From Streptococcus suis (GTDB lineage Bacteria > Bacillota > Bacilli > Lactobacillales > Streptococcaceae), in NCBI RefSeq assembly GCF_002960625.1, contig NZ_POJH01000031.1, positions 62,001 to 126,000 on the forward strand: 64,000 bases of DNA, in the 5' to 3' direction. Positions 28,063 to 36,254 of this stretch are shown in pieces (positions within the stretch are counted from its first letter, which is position 1; each line of letters opens with the position of its first letter). The notes under the pieces were generated by a model that saw only the letters and a program-made list of their open reading frames with translations, was not told the DNA's origin and did no database searches. The position numbers and the translations under genes were made by a program.

Positions 28063-30888
28063 TTATTTCAACTTCATTTTCAAATACTGGCCTGTAAAGC
28101 TGGCTGGGTTCTCTGCCACTTCTTCTGGCGTTCCTGTCGCAACAACGGTACCACCGCCGACACCACCTTCTGGTCCCATGTCGATAATGTGGTCGGCTGT
28201 CTTGATGACATCCAGATTGTGCTCGATGACCAGCACGGTATTGCCATCATCAACAAAGCGAGCCAAGACCTTGAGCAACTGGGCAATGTCCTCTGTATGC
28301 AAGCCTGTCGTCGGCTCATCCAAGATATACAAGGATTTCCCTGTTGACCGCTTGTGAAGTTCAGAAGCCAACTTCATCCGCTGGGCTTCCCCACCTGATA
28401 GAGTGGTTGCTGGCTGACCTAGAGTAACATAGCCCAAGCCCACATCTTGAATGGTACGGAGTTTGCGCTCAATTTTCGGAATGTGTTTGAAGAACTCGAC
28501 CGCGTCATTGACCGTCATATCAAGGACTTGGGCGATATTTTTCTCCTTGTAATGTACTTCCAAGGTTTCAGAGTTATAACGGTGACCATGGCAGACTTCG
28601 CAAGGAACAAAGACATCTGGCAGGAAGTGCATTTCAATCTTGATAATCCCGTCACCAGAACAAGCCTCACACCGTCCACCTTTGACGTTAAAAGAGAACC
28701 GTCCCTTCTTGTAGCCACGGATTTTGGCTTCATTGGTTTGGGCAAAGAGGTCACGAATATCGTCAAAGACACCTGTGTAGGTAGCTGGGTTGGAACGCGG
28801 TGTTCGTCCAATCGGGCTTTGGTCAATATCAATCAGGCGGTCCAAGTGTTCAATTCCTGAAATGGATTTGAACTTGCCTGGCTTGTCCGAATTGCGATTG
28901 AGTTTCTGAGCAATAGCTTTTTTCAAAATGGAGTTGACCAGAGTTGATTTACCTGAGCCAGACACCCCTGTCACCGCCACAAATTTCCCAAGCGGGAACC
29001 GAACAGTCACATCTTGCAGGTTGTTTTCCTTGGCACCTGTTACCTCTAGGAAACGACCATTGCCAACACGACGTTCCAAAGGAACTGGAATTTCACGTTT
29101 GCCAGACAGGTACTGACCTGTAATGGATTTCTTGTTTTTGGCTACTTGGGCAGGCGTTCCAGAGGCCACGATTTCTCCGCCAAACACACCCGCACCTGGG
29201 CCGATGTCAATCAACCAGTCCGCCTCACGCATGGTATCCTCATCGTGTTCCACCACAATCAAGGTATTGCCCAAATCCCGCATCTTCTTAAGACTAGCAA
29301 TAAGGCGGTCATTGTCCCGCTGGTGCAGACCAATCGACGGCTCATCCAGAATATAGAGAACACCAGACAGGTTTGAGCCGATCTGGGTCGCCAGACGAAT
29401 CCGCTGGCTCTCACCACCAGACAATGTCCCCGCTGCTCGTGAAAGCGTTAGGTAATTTAGACCAACGTTGTTAAGGAAGGACAGGCGATCCTTGATTTCC
29501 TTGACAATGGGCGTCGCAATCGTCGCTTCATTTTCAGACAAGGTCAGATTTTCAATGACTTGCAAATGATCCGCTACAGACAAGTCAGATAACTGCCCAA
29601 TATGAAGTCCCTGCTCGCCACCAACTTTAACAGACAGGGCTTGGTCATTGAGGCGATAGCCGTGGCAGGTTCCACAGGTCAGCTCATTCATGTAAGCCTT
29701 CATAACCGTCCGCGTATAGTCACTGTTGGTTTCACGGTAGCGACGATTAATGTTAGTAATCAAACCTTCAAAGGGAATATCGATATCACGTACCCCACCG
29801 AATTCATTTTCATAGTGGAAATGAAATTCTTTGCCGTCCGACCCGTTGAAAATCAGGTTCTTCTCCTCATCCGTCAATTCCTCGAAAGGCTTGTCCATAT
29901 CCACACCAAAGTGGTTCATAGCCTGCTCCAACATCTGAGGATAGTAGTTAGAAGAGATGGGATTCCACGGAGCCAAGGCACCGTCACGCAAGGTCTTGCT
30001 GGCATCTGGGACAATCAAATCCGTATCCACTTCCAGCTTCATCCCCAAACCGTCACAGTCGCTACAAGACCCAAAAGGAGCATTGAAAGAGAAGAGGCGA
30101 GGCTCCAACTCTGGCACTGTAAAACCACAAACTGGGCAGGCATAGTACTCAGAGAAGAGCAGTTCCTTCTCATCCATTGTATCGATGATGACATAGCCGT
30201 CCGCAATCCGTAAAGCTGCTTCGATAGAGTCGAAAAGCCGCGAACGAATACCCTCTTTGATCACAATCCGATCGACCACAACCTCAATGTTATGAGCCTT
30301 ACTCTTGGACAATTCAGGCACTTCCGACACATCATAGACATCCCCATTGACACGGACCCGAACATAGCCGTCCTTCTGCACCTTCTCAAAAACGGTCTTG
30401 TGTTGCCCCTTTTTCTTCCGTACAATCGGTGCTAGAATCTGCAAACGTTGGCGTTCTGGTAATTCCAAAACCTCATCAACGATTTGCTCCACCGAAGAAG
30501 CCGCAATTGCTCCGTGGCCATTGATACAGTAAGGTACCCCGACCCGAGCATAGAGTAGGCGGAGATAGTCATTGATTTCCGTTGCCGTCCCGACTGTCGA
30601 ACGCGGGTTCCGCGAGGTTGTTTTTTGGTCTATGGAAATAGCAGGGCTAAGACCTTCGATGGAATCCACATCTGGCTTGTCCATGTTGCCCAAGAACTGA
30701 CGAGCATAGGCTGAAAGACTTTCCACATACCGACGTTGGCCTTCGGCATATAGGGTATCAAAAGCCAAACTCGACTTACCAGACCCCGACAAACCAGTCA
30801 CTACTACCAGTTTCTCACGCGGAATAGTCACATCAATATTTTTCAAATTATGGGCACGCGCCCCATGGATTACAATATTTTCTTGCAT
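28063..30888 (-). CDS. uvrA: Excinuclease ABC subunit A
   Basis: DNA damage recognition ATPase of nucleotide excision repair, 941 aa. It has two ABC modules: Walker [10 protein letters not shown] near 33-41 and GVSGSGKST near 640-648, signatures LSGGESQR and LSGGEAQR. Zinc-binding CPVCGF/CSDCDG and [15 protein letters not shown] modules are intact. The length is normal. The ATG has no nearby Shine-Dalgarno; a purine-rich AAGAAAGGA lies 139 nt upstream, separated from the start by a long hairpin (see 30897-31022). Translation may therefore be unusual. Confidence 0.96.
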   Translation of the reverse strand: MQENIVIHGARAHNLKNIDVTIPREKLVVVTGLSGSGKSSLAFDTLYAEGQRRYVESLSAYARQFLGNMDKPDVDSIEGLSPAISIDQKTTSRNPRSTVGTATEINDYLRLLYARVGVPYCINGHGAIAASSVEQIVDEVLELPERQRLQILAPIVRKKKGQHKTVFEKVQKDGYVRVRVNGDVYDVSEVPELSKSKAHNIEVVVDRIVIKEGIRSRLFDSIEAALRIADGYVIIDTMDEKELLFSEYYACPVCGFTVPELEPRLFSFNAPFGSCSDCDGLGMKLEVDTDLIVPDASKTLRDGALAPWNPISSNYYPQMLEQAMNHFGVDMDKPFEELTDEEKNLIFNGSDGKEFHFHYENEFGGVRDIDIPFEGLITNINRRYRETNSDYTRTVMKAYMNELTCGTCHGYRLNDQALSVKVGGEQGLHIGQLSDLSVADHLQVIENLTLSENEATIATPIVKEIKDRLSFLNNVGLNYLTLSRAAGTLSGGESQRIRLATQIGSNLSGVLYILDEPSIGLHQRDNDRLIASLKKMRDLGNTLIVVEHDEDTMREADWLIDIGPGAGVFGGEIVASGTPAQVAKNKKSITGQYLSGKREIPVPLERRVGNGRFLEVTGAKENNLQDVTVRFPLGKFVAVTGVSGSGKSTLVNSILKKAIAQKLNRNSDKPGKFKSISGIEHLDRLIDIDQSPIGRTPRSNPATYTGVFDDIRDLFAQTNEAKIRGYKKGRFSFNVKGGRCEACSGDGIIKIEMHFLPDVFVPCEVCHGHRYNSETLEVHYKEKNIAQVLDMTVNDAVEFFKHIPKIERKLRTIQDVGLGYVTLGQPATTLSGGEAQRMKLASELHKRSTGKSLYILDEPTTGLHTEDIAQLLKVLARFVDDGNTVLVIEHNLDVIKTADHIIDMGPEGGVGGGTVVATGTPEEVAENPASFTGQYLKMKLK

Positions 30889-30896
30889 AATTTAAG

Positions 30897-31022
30897 ATAC
30901 AAAACACGTAAAACCTACGGTGAAAATAGGTGGTAAGTCCGAAATCTTTGATTTCTTAGACACAAAAACTCTCATCCGTATACACGGAAATGACCATTTT
31001 TCACACAGTGGTTAAGGCGTAT
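30897..31022 (-). repeat. Structured leader hairpin of uvrA (copy U of the AGAT/CCTA family)
   Basis: The 316-bp uvrA-corA spacer contains this fold. On the minus strand nested pairs are ATAC/GTAT, AACC/GGTT, GTGAAAA/TTTTCAC and TGGT/ACCA, with inner hairpins GAAATC/GATTTC and CCGT/ACGG. The 3' internal-loop strand CCTA is kept but the 5' strand has decayed. AAGAAAGGA (complement of 31028-31036) precedes it. A minus-strand extended -10 TGTTATAAT (TATAAT at 31107-31112) is the probable uvrA promoter. The rest of the spacer is the corA promoter. Confidence 0.6.
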
Positions 31023-31154
31023 TCAATTCCTTTCTTAAGAGGCTCTAAGTTGTAACATGAGAGATAAGAAAAAGTCCGTACAACTCATTCGCTTAAATGT
31101 CTACATATTATAACACATTTCTGCATAAAACCTTTCCGAAATAGTACATTTTTT

Positions 31155-31162
31155 GGTATAAT
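31155..31162 (+). promoter_or_regulatory. corA promoter -10
   Basis: An extended -10 TGGTATAAT ends at 31162; the -35 (about 31134) is poor, as is usual with an extended -10. The ribosome-binding site AAGGAGGG follows at 31191-31198. Confidence 0.6.
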
Positions 31163-31204
31163 AGAGGTTGCGTTAACAAAACAATTGTAAAAGGAGGGCG
31201 TCAT

Positions 31205-32149
31205 ATGAAACAGATTTTTCTATCAACCATGACTGATTTAGAAGAGATCCAAACCTTTGAACCTGGGGCTTGGATTAATTTGGTTAACCCCTCCCAGAGC
31301 GAGTCAATGGAAGTGGCTGAACACTATAAGATTGACATCGCTGACCTACGAGCACCTCTCGATGCGGAAGAGTCTTCTCGTATTACGGTCGAAGATGATT
31401 ACACACTAATCCTGGTGGACGTTCCTATTCTTGAGGAGCGAAATAACAAGACCTACTATATCACCATTCCGCTTGGTATTGTCTTGACCGAGGATGCCAT
31501 TATTACAACTTGTTTAGAGCCTTTACCACTCTTTGACCAATTTATCCATCGTCGTTTGCGGAATTTCTTCACCTTTATGAAATCTCGCTTCGTTTTCCAA
31601 ATCCTCTACCGCAATGCCCAACTCTACTTGTCTGCCCTACGGACCATTGACAGAAAGAGCGAGGAGATTGAGAAACAACTCCACGAAGCCACTCGTAACG
31701 AAGAATTGATTGTTCTCATGGAATTGGAAAAAACCATCGTCTACTTCAAGGCCTCCCTCAAAACCAACGAACGTTTGGTCAAAAAGCTGGCTTCTTCTTC
31801 TCGCCTATTACGAAAATACGAAGAAGACGAAGATTTGTTGGAAGACACCCTGGTCGAAACCCAGCAGGCTATTGAGATGGCAGACATCTATGGTTCCATC
31901 CTAAACTCCATGACCCACGCCTTTGCCTCAATCATTTCCAACAACCAGAATACCATCATGAAAACCTTGGCACTCATGACCATTGTCATGTCCATTCCAA
32001 CCATGGTCTTCTCTGCCTATGGTATGAACTTTAAGGATAACATCATTCCCTTTAACGATATTCCCTATGCATTTTGGTGGATTATCCTCTTCGCCTTTGC
32101 CATCAGCTTATCATTAACCTTCTACTTCATTCGTAAGAGATGGTTCTAA
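31205..32149 (+). CDS. corA: CorA-family magnesium transporter
   Basis: Divalent-cation channel of the CorA (2-TM-GxN) family, 314 aa. A long cytosolic N-terminal domain and helical stalk (about 1-250) lead to two C-terminal membrane helices (about 255-275 and 288-308). The pore signature GMN lies between them in YGMNF. A short basic C-terminus follows. A strong AAGGAGGG sits before the ATG. It is followed after 15 bp by a DUF1129 membrane protein, and the two probably form one operon. Confidence 0.92.
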   Translation: MKQIFLSTMTDLEEIQTFEPGAWINLVNPSQSESMEVAEHYKIDIADLRAPLDAEESSRITVEDDYTLILVDVPILEERNNKTYYITIPLGIVLTEDAIITTCLEPLPLFDQFIHRRLRNFFTFMKSRFVFQILYRNAQLYLSALRTIDRKSEEIEKQLHEATRNEELIVLMELEKTIVYFKASLKTNERLVKKLASSSRLLRKYEEDEDLLEDTLVETQQAIEMADIYGSILNSMTHAFASIISNNQNTIMKTLALMTIVMSIPTMVFSAYGMNFKDNIIPFNDIPYAFWWIILFAFAISLSLTFYFIRKRWF

Positions 32150-32164
32150 CATTAGGAGATTACA

Positions 32165-32821
32165 ATGTCATTTACAGAATTTAAAGAATTAACCAAGAAA
32201 AACCAGGAATTCATCCACATCGCAACCAACCAGCTTATCAAAGATGGTAAGTCTGATAGCGAAATTAAGGAACTGCTGGAAGAAATCTTGCCGACTATTA
32301 TCGAGAAACAAAAAACTGGCGTAACAGCTCGCAATCTCTATGGAGCACCGAGTGAATGGGCGGCCAGCAAAACTATTTCTGAACAAGAGAAAAAAGACCA
32401 GGTAGAATACAACGAAAATCCTTGGTTGATGTGGCTGGATTCTAGTCTCTTCATGCTTGCTATTATTGCAGGTATCAATGGATTGATGAACTTATTGGGA
32501 CAAGGTGCCCAGTATGGCTTGTTCACTCTATTGGTCATTGGCTTTGGTGTCGGAGCAGGTATGTACTTCATGTACCACTTCGTTTACAGAGAACAAATCA
32601 AAACTGGTCAACGTCCTAAATTACTGAAAGCAGTCCTCTTCCTTGGTCTTGCTACGCTGGCGTGGTCACTTGTCTTCCTCTTGGCAGCACTAATCCCTAC
32701 TAGCCTAAACCCTGTCTTGCCTCCACTTGTTACCATTCTTATTGGAGCTGCAGCTTTCGGAGCTCGCTACTTCTTGAAAAAGAAATACAATATCCGCAAT
32801 GCCATGTCACCAGTTCAATAA
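32165..32821 (+). CDS. DUF1129 family membrane protein
   Basis: Predicted membrane protein, 218 aa, of the DUF1129 family found in Firmicutes. The N-terminal 80 residues are hydrophilic with a helical ELTKKNQEFIHIATNQL start; four hydrophobic segments follow at about 97-117, 122-143, 157-177 and 182-200, then a basic tail. No catalytic motif is seen and the function is unknown. It follows corA closely, is translated from TTAGGAG-type context, and ends at a terminator. Confidence 0.8.
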   Translation: MSFTEFKELTKKNQEFIHIATNQLIKDGKSDSEIKELLEEILPTIIEKQKTGVTARNLYGAPSEWAASKTISEQEKKDQVEYNENPWLMWLDSSLFMLAIIAGINGLMNLLGQGAQYGLFTLLVIGFGVGAGMYFMYHFVYREQIKTGQRPKLLKAVLFLGLATLAWSLVFLLAALIPTSLNPVLPPLVTILIGAAAFGARYFLKKKYNIRNAMSPVQ

Positions 32822-32823
32822 TA

Positions 32824-32856
32824 AAACAAAGCGATTGGAATATTCCAGTCGCTTTT
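32824..32856 (+). terminator. Terminator of the corA operon
   Basis: Stem AAAGCGATTGGA/TCCAGTCGCTTT (one wobble) with a short loop and T-run. Confidence 0.85.
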
Positions 32857-32960
32857 ATCCATCTATACAGTCCAGCTATCAAGACACCTGGAAATGCTAT
32901 TCATTGACATAAGCCTGTATAATCAGCTGAAACAGACTGGATAGATAATATTCTTCACTT

Positions 32961-33257
32961 GCTTCTTTTCAAGTTCGTGAAAAACAGTCCATACTGTTAT
33001 TGCGCTTTTCACATTTCTAGAGCGCAAGAAAAAATGGTCCACTCTCGCCGTTACGCCTTTCCAGTTTCTAGGGTGCAAGCTAAAAAGACCCGTCAGGGTC
33101 TTGATGCGCTTTCTCATTTTCAAGTTCGTGAAAAAACAGTCCATTCAAGGACTTAATTCGCCTTCTAATTTCCGAGCTCATGAAAAAACAGTCCATACTG
33201 TTATTGCGCTTTTTGCATTTCTAGAGCGCAAGAAAAAATCGCCACACAGGGCGATTT
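32961..33257 (-). repeat. Tandem array of six terminator-like hairpins downstream of rpsR
   Basis: Most of the 438-bp gap between the DUF1129 gene and rpsR is an array with a period of 49-53 bp. Hairpin positions and stems are 32983-32998 (AACAGT/ACTGTT), about 33035 (degenerate), 33085-33102 (AAGACCC/GGGTCTT), 33138-33153 (AGTCC/GGACT), 33187-33202 (AACAGT/ACTGTT) and 33237-33256 (AATCGCC/GGCGATT). On the minus strand each is followed by 5-6 T and then a conserved linker (TTGCGCTCTAGAAATG in the best copies) that itself pairs with GCGCAA. Stems differ but stay paired. The first hairpin after rpsR should terminate the rpsF operon. Confidence 0.8.
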
Positions 33258-33259
33258 TT

Positions 33260-33499
33260 TTAATCTTCGTTTACGAATGGTAGCAATGCCATTACGCGAG
33301 CACGTTTGATAGCTGTTGTTACTTTACGTTGGTTTTTAGCTGAAGTTCCAGTTACACGGCGTGGAAGGATTTTTCCACGTTCAGAAATGAAACGGCTAAG
33401 AAGCTCAGTATCTTTGTAATCAACATATTCAATTTTGTTAGCTGCGATATAGTCAACTTTTTTACGGCGTTTGAAACCGCCACGACGTTGTTGAGCCAT
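33260..33499 (-). CDS. rpsR: 30S ribosomal protein S18
   Basis: S18, 79 aa, a basic protein of the 30S platform that pairs with S6. Recognisable are the basic N-terminus [13 protein letters not shown], the segment [21 protein letters not shown] and the C-terminus [14 protein letters not shown]. Last gene of the rpsF-ssb-rpsR operon. It has no CxxC zinc motif, so it is the zinc-independent form. Downstream is a hairpin array. Confidence 0.97.
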   Translation of the reverse strand: MAQQRRGGFKRRKKVDYIAANKIEYVDYKDTELLSRFISERGKILPRRVTGTSAKNQRKVTTAIKRARVMALLPFVNED

Positions 33500-33530
33500 G
33501 TGTGTTCTCCTTTATATTATTATTTCAGAC

Positions 33531-34025
33531 CTAGAATGGTAGGTCATCGTCTGATATATCCATTGGATTACTAGCTCCAAATGGACTTTCTTCTCTAGCG
33601 AAGTTAGGTGTAGATTGTGCAGGTGCTTGATAAGGTGAGTTATAGTCATTCCCAGCGGCAAATGAATTACCTGCTGAATAAGCACCACCTTGACCTTCAC
33701 GAGCAGTACGGCTTTCCAAGAGTTGGAAACTATCCGCAAGCACCTCAGTCACGTAGACACGCTGTCCCTGCTGGTTATCATAGCTACGAGTCTGAATACG
33801 ACCAGTAACACCAATCAGAGCACCTTTCTTAGCCCAATTCGCCAAATTCTCAGCTTGTTGACGCCAAATGACTACGTTGATAAAATCCGTTTCACGCTCA
33901 CCGTTTTGATTTTTAAAATTGCGGTTAACTGCCAGAGTAAAAGTCGCAACAGCCTGGTTAGACGGAGTATAACGAAGTTCTGCATCACGGGTCATACGAC
34001 CAACCAATACTACATTATTTATCAT
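33531..34025 (-). CDS. ssb: Single-stranded DNA-binding protein
   Basis: SSB, 164 aa. The N-terminal OB-fold (about 1-105) begins [21 protein letters not shown] Gln/Asn/Ser/Ala-rich disordered linker follows, and the acidic tip DISDDDLPF is the docking site for repair and replication partners. Its place between rpsF and rpsR marks it as the replicative SSB rather than the competence paralogue. Confidence 0.96.
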   Translation of the reverse strand: MINNVVLVGRMTRDAELRYTPSNQAVATFTLAVNRNFKNQNGERETDFINVVIWRQQAENLANWAKKGALIGVTGRIQTRSYDNQQGQRVYVTEVLADSFQLLESRTAREGQGGAYSAGNSFAAGNDYNSPYQAPAQSTPNFAREESPFGASNPMDISDDDLPF

Positions 34026-34036
34026 AATCTACCTTC

Positions 34037-34327
34037 TTACGCGTCAAGTTTGACAATCATGTGACGAAGAATGTCGCCGTTGATTTTTGACAAACGGTCA
34101 AACTCTTTAAGAGCTTCATCGTTGTTTGCTTCAACGTTAACGATGTGGTACAAACCTTCGCGGAAATCTTTGATTTCGTATGCAAGGCGACGTTTTTCCC
34201 ATGCTTTTGATTCAACGATTGTTGCACCGTTGTCAGTCAAGATAGAGTCAAAGCGTGCTACCAAAGCGTTTTTAGCTTCTTCTTCAATGTTTGGACGAAT
34301 AATATAAAGAATTTCGTATTTAGCCAT
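34037..34327 (-). CDS. rpsF: 30S ribosomal protein S6
   Basis: S6, 96 aa, ferredoxin-like fold, partner of S18. The start [13 protein letters not shown] and [18 protein letters not shown] are family-typical. First gene of the rpsF-ssb-rpsR operon, with AGGAGG before the ATG. The leader contains a conserved-looking hairpin that could be the S6:S18 autoregulatory site. Confidence 0.97.
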   Translation of the reverse strand: MAKYEILYIIRPNIEEEAKNALVARFDSILTDNGATIVESKAWEKRRLAYEIKDFREGLYHIVNVEANNDEALKEFDRLSKINGDILRHMIVKLDA

Positions 34328-34354
34328 TGATATGTTCCTCCTTTTGGTCTAATG

Positions 34355-34375
34355 ACTCATGGTCTAGCCACGAGT
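34355..34375 (-). promoter_or_regulatory. Hairpin in the rpsF leader, possible S6:S18 control site
   Basis: On the minus strand ACTCGTGG and CCATGAGT form an 8-bp stem (one G-U) with loop ctaga. It lies between the promoter and the rpsF ribosome-binding site and has no T-run, so it is not a terminator. Many bacteria autoregulate this operon by binding S6:S18 to the leader, but the known CCG loop motif is not evident here. Confidence 0.4.
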
Positions 34376-34400
34376 AAGTGAGGGATACTCACAGAAAATA

Positions 34401-34428
34401 ATTATACCATAATATAGAAAATGTGCAA
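34401..34428 (-). promoter_or_regulatory. rpsF operon promoter
   Basis: On the minus strand TTGCAC (34423-34428), a 16-bp spacer and TGGTATAAT with the -10 at 34401-34406. Confidence 0.7.
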
Positions 34429-34461
34429 GTGAAAAGGGCTTACTGAAAACAATTTCACAAA

Positions 34462-34491
34462 AGAAAAGACTATCCAAGTTCATGGACAGCC
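34462..34491 (-). terminator. Terminator downstream of lplA
   Basis: On the minus strand a 9-bp stem (GGCTGTCCA/TGGATAGTC, with wobble pairs) and a 6-nt loop are followed by TTTTCTTTTG. Confidence 0.75.
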
Positions 34492-34498
34492 AAATAGA

Positions 34499-35488
34499 TT
34501 ATGCCACAATCGCTTTTGCTACTTCTTCTGTTGTCATGCGAGAGAAATAGTGAGCTGTGTCGATTTCTTGCAATTTTGCAAGCACATCTGCATACTCGTA
34601 ACGAGTACCGACCAACAAGTCTTCGATGTCCGATACATCACCAATTCCGAAGAAATCTCCGTAAATCTTGATAGATTCGATGACTGATTTTTCAGCCTTG
34701 ATGTAGGTTGTGATTTTACCAGCCGGGTAACGAACGCTACGCTCCACTGTGTATTCTGGTGTTTGACCGTAGGTCCAATCCCAAGTCGCAAACTGGCTGT
34801 CACGGATTTCTTGGATACGAGCCAAGTCATCTTCTGACAAGACATACTCATCCATGTCTGGGTATTCTTGCTTCATTTGGTTGAGGATGGCGTCCTTGAA
34901 CTCCAGAACGGTCATCTTCTCTGGTAATTCGTTGTTGATATTGGTCACGCGGGCACGGACTGACTTGACGCCTTTAGACTCAATCTTATCTTTGCTGACC
35001 TTGAGGGCACTTGCCAAGACCGACATATCCACATCAAAGAGCAAGCAACCGTGGTGCATCATACGACCTTTTGCGTAGGCTTGCGCATTACCACAGATTT
35101 TCTTGCCGTCGATTTCCAGGTCATTACGACCAGTGAAGTTAGCTTCTACACCCAGTGTTGCAAGGGTATCAATGACAGGCTTGGAGAAGGTTTTGAAATC
35201 AAAAGCTCCCTCATCTGCCTTATTGGAGATAATGGTGTAATTGAGGTTGTTGAGGTCATGGTAAACTGCGCCACCACCTGACAGACGGCGAACCACATGG
35301 ATGCCTTTTTCGTCTGTGAATTCCTTGTTGATTTCTTCAATGGCATTCTGGTGCTTACCGATAATGATGGCAGGCTCATTGATCCAGAGAATAAAAATCT
35401 CGTCGATATCTGTTAATTCCTTGAATGCATAAGCTTCAAGCGCAATGTTATAAGCTGGGTCATTGCTGTTGTTTACAATGTATTTCAT
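34499..35488 (-). CDS. lplA: Lipoate-protein ligase
   Basis: Lipoate-protein ligase A, 329 aa, which activates lipoate with ATP and attaches it to lipoyl-domain lysines. Visible are the lipoate-binding RRLSGGGAVYHD (about 75-86) and the catalytic-lysine region GKKICGNAQAYAKGR (about 128-142), followed by the accessory C-terminal domain. Its targets are very probably PdhC and LpdA, encoded just upstream, both with lipoyl domains. It has its own promoter, which overlaps the terminator of the preceding VOC gene, so it can be expressed apart from the pdh genes. AAGGAG precedes the ATG. Confidence 0.94.
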   Translation of the reverse strand: MKYIVNNSNDPAYNIALEAYAFKELTDIDEIFILWINEPAIIIGKHQNAIEEINKEFTDEKGIHVVRRLSGGGAVYHDLNNLNYTIISNKADEGAFDFKTFSKPVIDTLATLGVEANFTGRNDLEIDGKKICGNAQAYAKGRMMHHGCLLFDVDMSVLASALKVSKDKIESKGVKSVRARVTNINNELPEKMTVLEFKDAILNQMKQEYPDMDEYVLSEDDLARIQEIRDSQFATWDWTYGQTPEYTVERSVRYPAGKITTYIKAEKSVIESIKIYGDFFGIGDVSDIEDLLVGTRYEYADVLAKLQEIDTAHYFSRMTTEEVAKAIVA

Positions 35489-35518
35489 GCAAAACTCCTT
35501 TATTGTTAACTAATTTTT

Positions 35519-35547
35519 ATTATAGTGGAAACGATAACAAAAGACAA
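35519..35547 (-). promoter_or_regulatory. lplA promoter
   Basis: On the minus strand TTGTCT (35542-35547), 17-bp spacer and TATAAT (35519-35524). The -35 lies in the 3' arm of the upstream terminator. Confidence 0.75.
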
Positions 35548-35567
35548 GTCCGAAGACCTGTCTTTCA
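35540..35567 (-). terminator. Terminator with UUCG loop before lplA
   Basis: On the minus strand AAAGACAGGTC/GACTTGTCTTT forms an 11-bp stem closed by ttcg and followed by TTTTG. It ends transcription of the VOC gene and the pseudogene remnant. Confidence 0.85.
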
Positions 35568-35762
35568 AACATTATTCCACATCAGCTCCGTTTGTAGCGA
35601 TAGCTGTTTTATAACAAAGGAATGAGGTTCTTGGCGTAGTTTATATACATACGCCTGCTCTGTTCTTTTTTCACTCAAAGGAGAATCGACCCTCCCTTGT
35701 ACTCGTTTTTGAGTATCAAAGAAGGCTTCACCGTGAAACAATAAGTAAATTGTTTCGCTATC
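35565..35762 (-). pseudogene. Remnant of a histidine-phosphatase (phosphoglycerate mutase-like) gene
   Basis: A frame from 35762 to a stop at 35565 begins with a segment that reads TIYLLFHGEAFFDTQKRVQG and then RVDSPLSEKRTEQA (to about 35652). This matches the N-terminus of GpmB-like phosphatases (consensus LYLVRHGET..N...R.QG..DSPLT..G..QA), but the catalytic RHG has become FHG and the protein ends about 30 codons later in unrelated sequence. GGGAG lies just before it. Fewer than 40 of about 200 residues remain, so it is non-functional. Confidence 0.7.
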
Positions 35763-35775
35763 CTATCTCCCTGTT

Positions 35776-36159
35776 TCACACTGTTAATTCAATTTGGATA
35801 TCCTCAAAACCTAGAATACAAGATTCATAGTAACCATCTCCAGTAACTCGTGGGCCACTGAGAAGCTGATAACCCGCTGCGACCAATTGCTCAGTCAATT
35901 CATTCACCGCTTCTTCACTTCCCAAACTAAAGGCTAGATGAATCAGCCCCAAGTGATTGAGCTGGCTAGGCTTGTCCACCACATCATCTCTAGTCATAAT
36001 TTCAAGACGAGCTCCATCTTCAAAAGTCAGGAAATAGGATTTAAAACTTGTTTTTGTATTGTGATAGAGTTGATTGGACTTTGCACCGAAATAAGTTTCA
36101 AAGAAATTCCGCATTCCTTCTAGGTCTTGAGCATAGATAGCAAGATGTTCAATTTTCAT
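35776..36159 (-). CDS. VOC (glyoxalase/bleomycin-resistance) family protein
   Basis: Vicinal oxygen chelate protein, 127 aa, two paired beta-alpha-beta-beta-beta units. It starts KIEHLAIYAQDLEGMRNFFE with the first metal-ligand histidine H5; another H lies in LIHLAFSLG, and the C-terminus GFEDIQIELTV carries the last acidic ligand position. This size and pattern fit lactoylglutathione-lyase-like proteins of Firmicutes whose substrates are unknown. GGGAGG precedes the ATG. It follows the pdh terminator. Confidence 0.82.
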   Translation of the reverse strand: MKIEHLAIYAQDLEGMRNFFETYFGAKSNQLYHNTKTSFKSYFLTFEDGARLEIMTRDDVVDKPSQLNHLGLIHLAFSLGSEEAVNELTEQLVAAGYQLLSGPRVTGDGYYESCILGFEDIQIELTV

Positions 36160-36179
36160 TCGATTTTATCCTCCCTTAA

Positions 36180-36207
36180 AGAAAAACGGCACACTGCCGT
36201 TTTTCTT
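36180..36207. terminator. Terminator of the pdh operon
   Basis: Stem AAGAAAAACGGCA/TGCCGTTTTTCTT with a 3-nt loop lies after lpdA and before the VOC gene; the T-run is within the stem on either strand. Confidence 0.9.
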
Positions 36208-36250
36208 ATTCTACGTCTTTACCATTGCTGGCGATGACTGTTTTATTCAT
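36206..36250 (-). other. Possible 14-codon micro-ORF after lpdA
   Basis: Between the lpdA stop and the terminator lies an ATG-initiated frame reading MNKTVIASNGKDVE. A very similar tail, KTAIATNGADVE followed by a stop, occurs at 35572-35610 in the minus strand. The two DNA copies differ in five codons only at the third, synonymous position, which suggests that this sequence was once, or is still, read as protein. No clear ribosome-binding site is seen. It may be a leftover of a duplicated gene end. Confidence 0.35.
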
Positions 36251-36254
36251 CCGA

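Noticed and set aside
32961-33257. Regularly spaced repeats resembling a CRISPR array
   Set aside because: The spacers are not unique; both the constant and the variable parts form hairpins, the repeat copies are degenerate and no cas genes are nearby.
32959-33283. Plus-strand open frames of 60-65 codons in the hairpin array
   Set aside because: They repeat the array in translation, have no ribosome-binding sites and no recognisable protein similarity.
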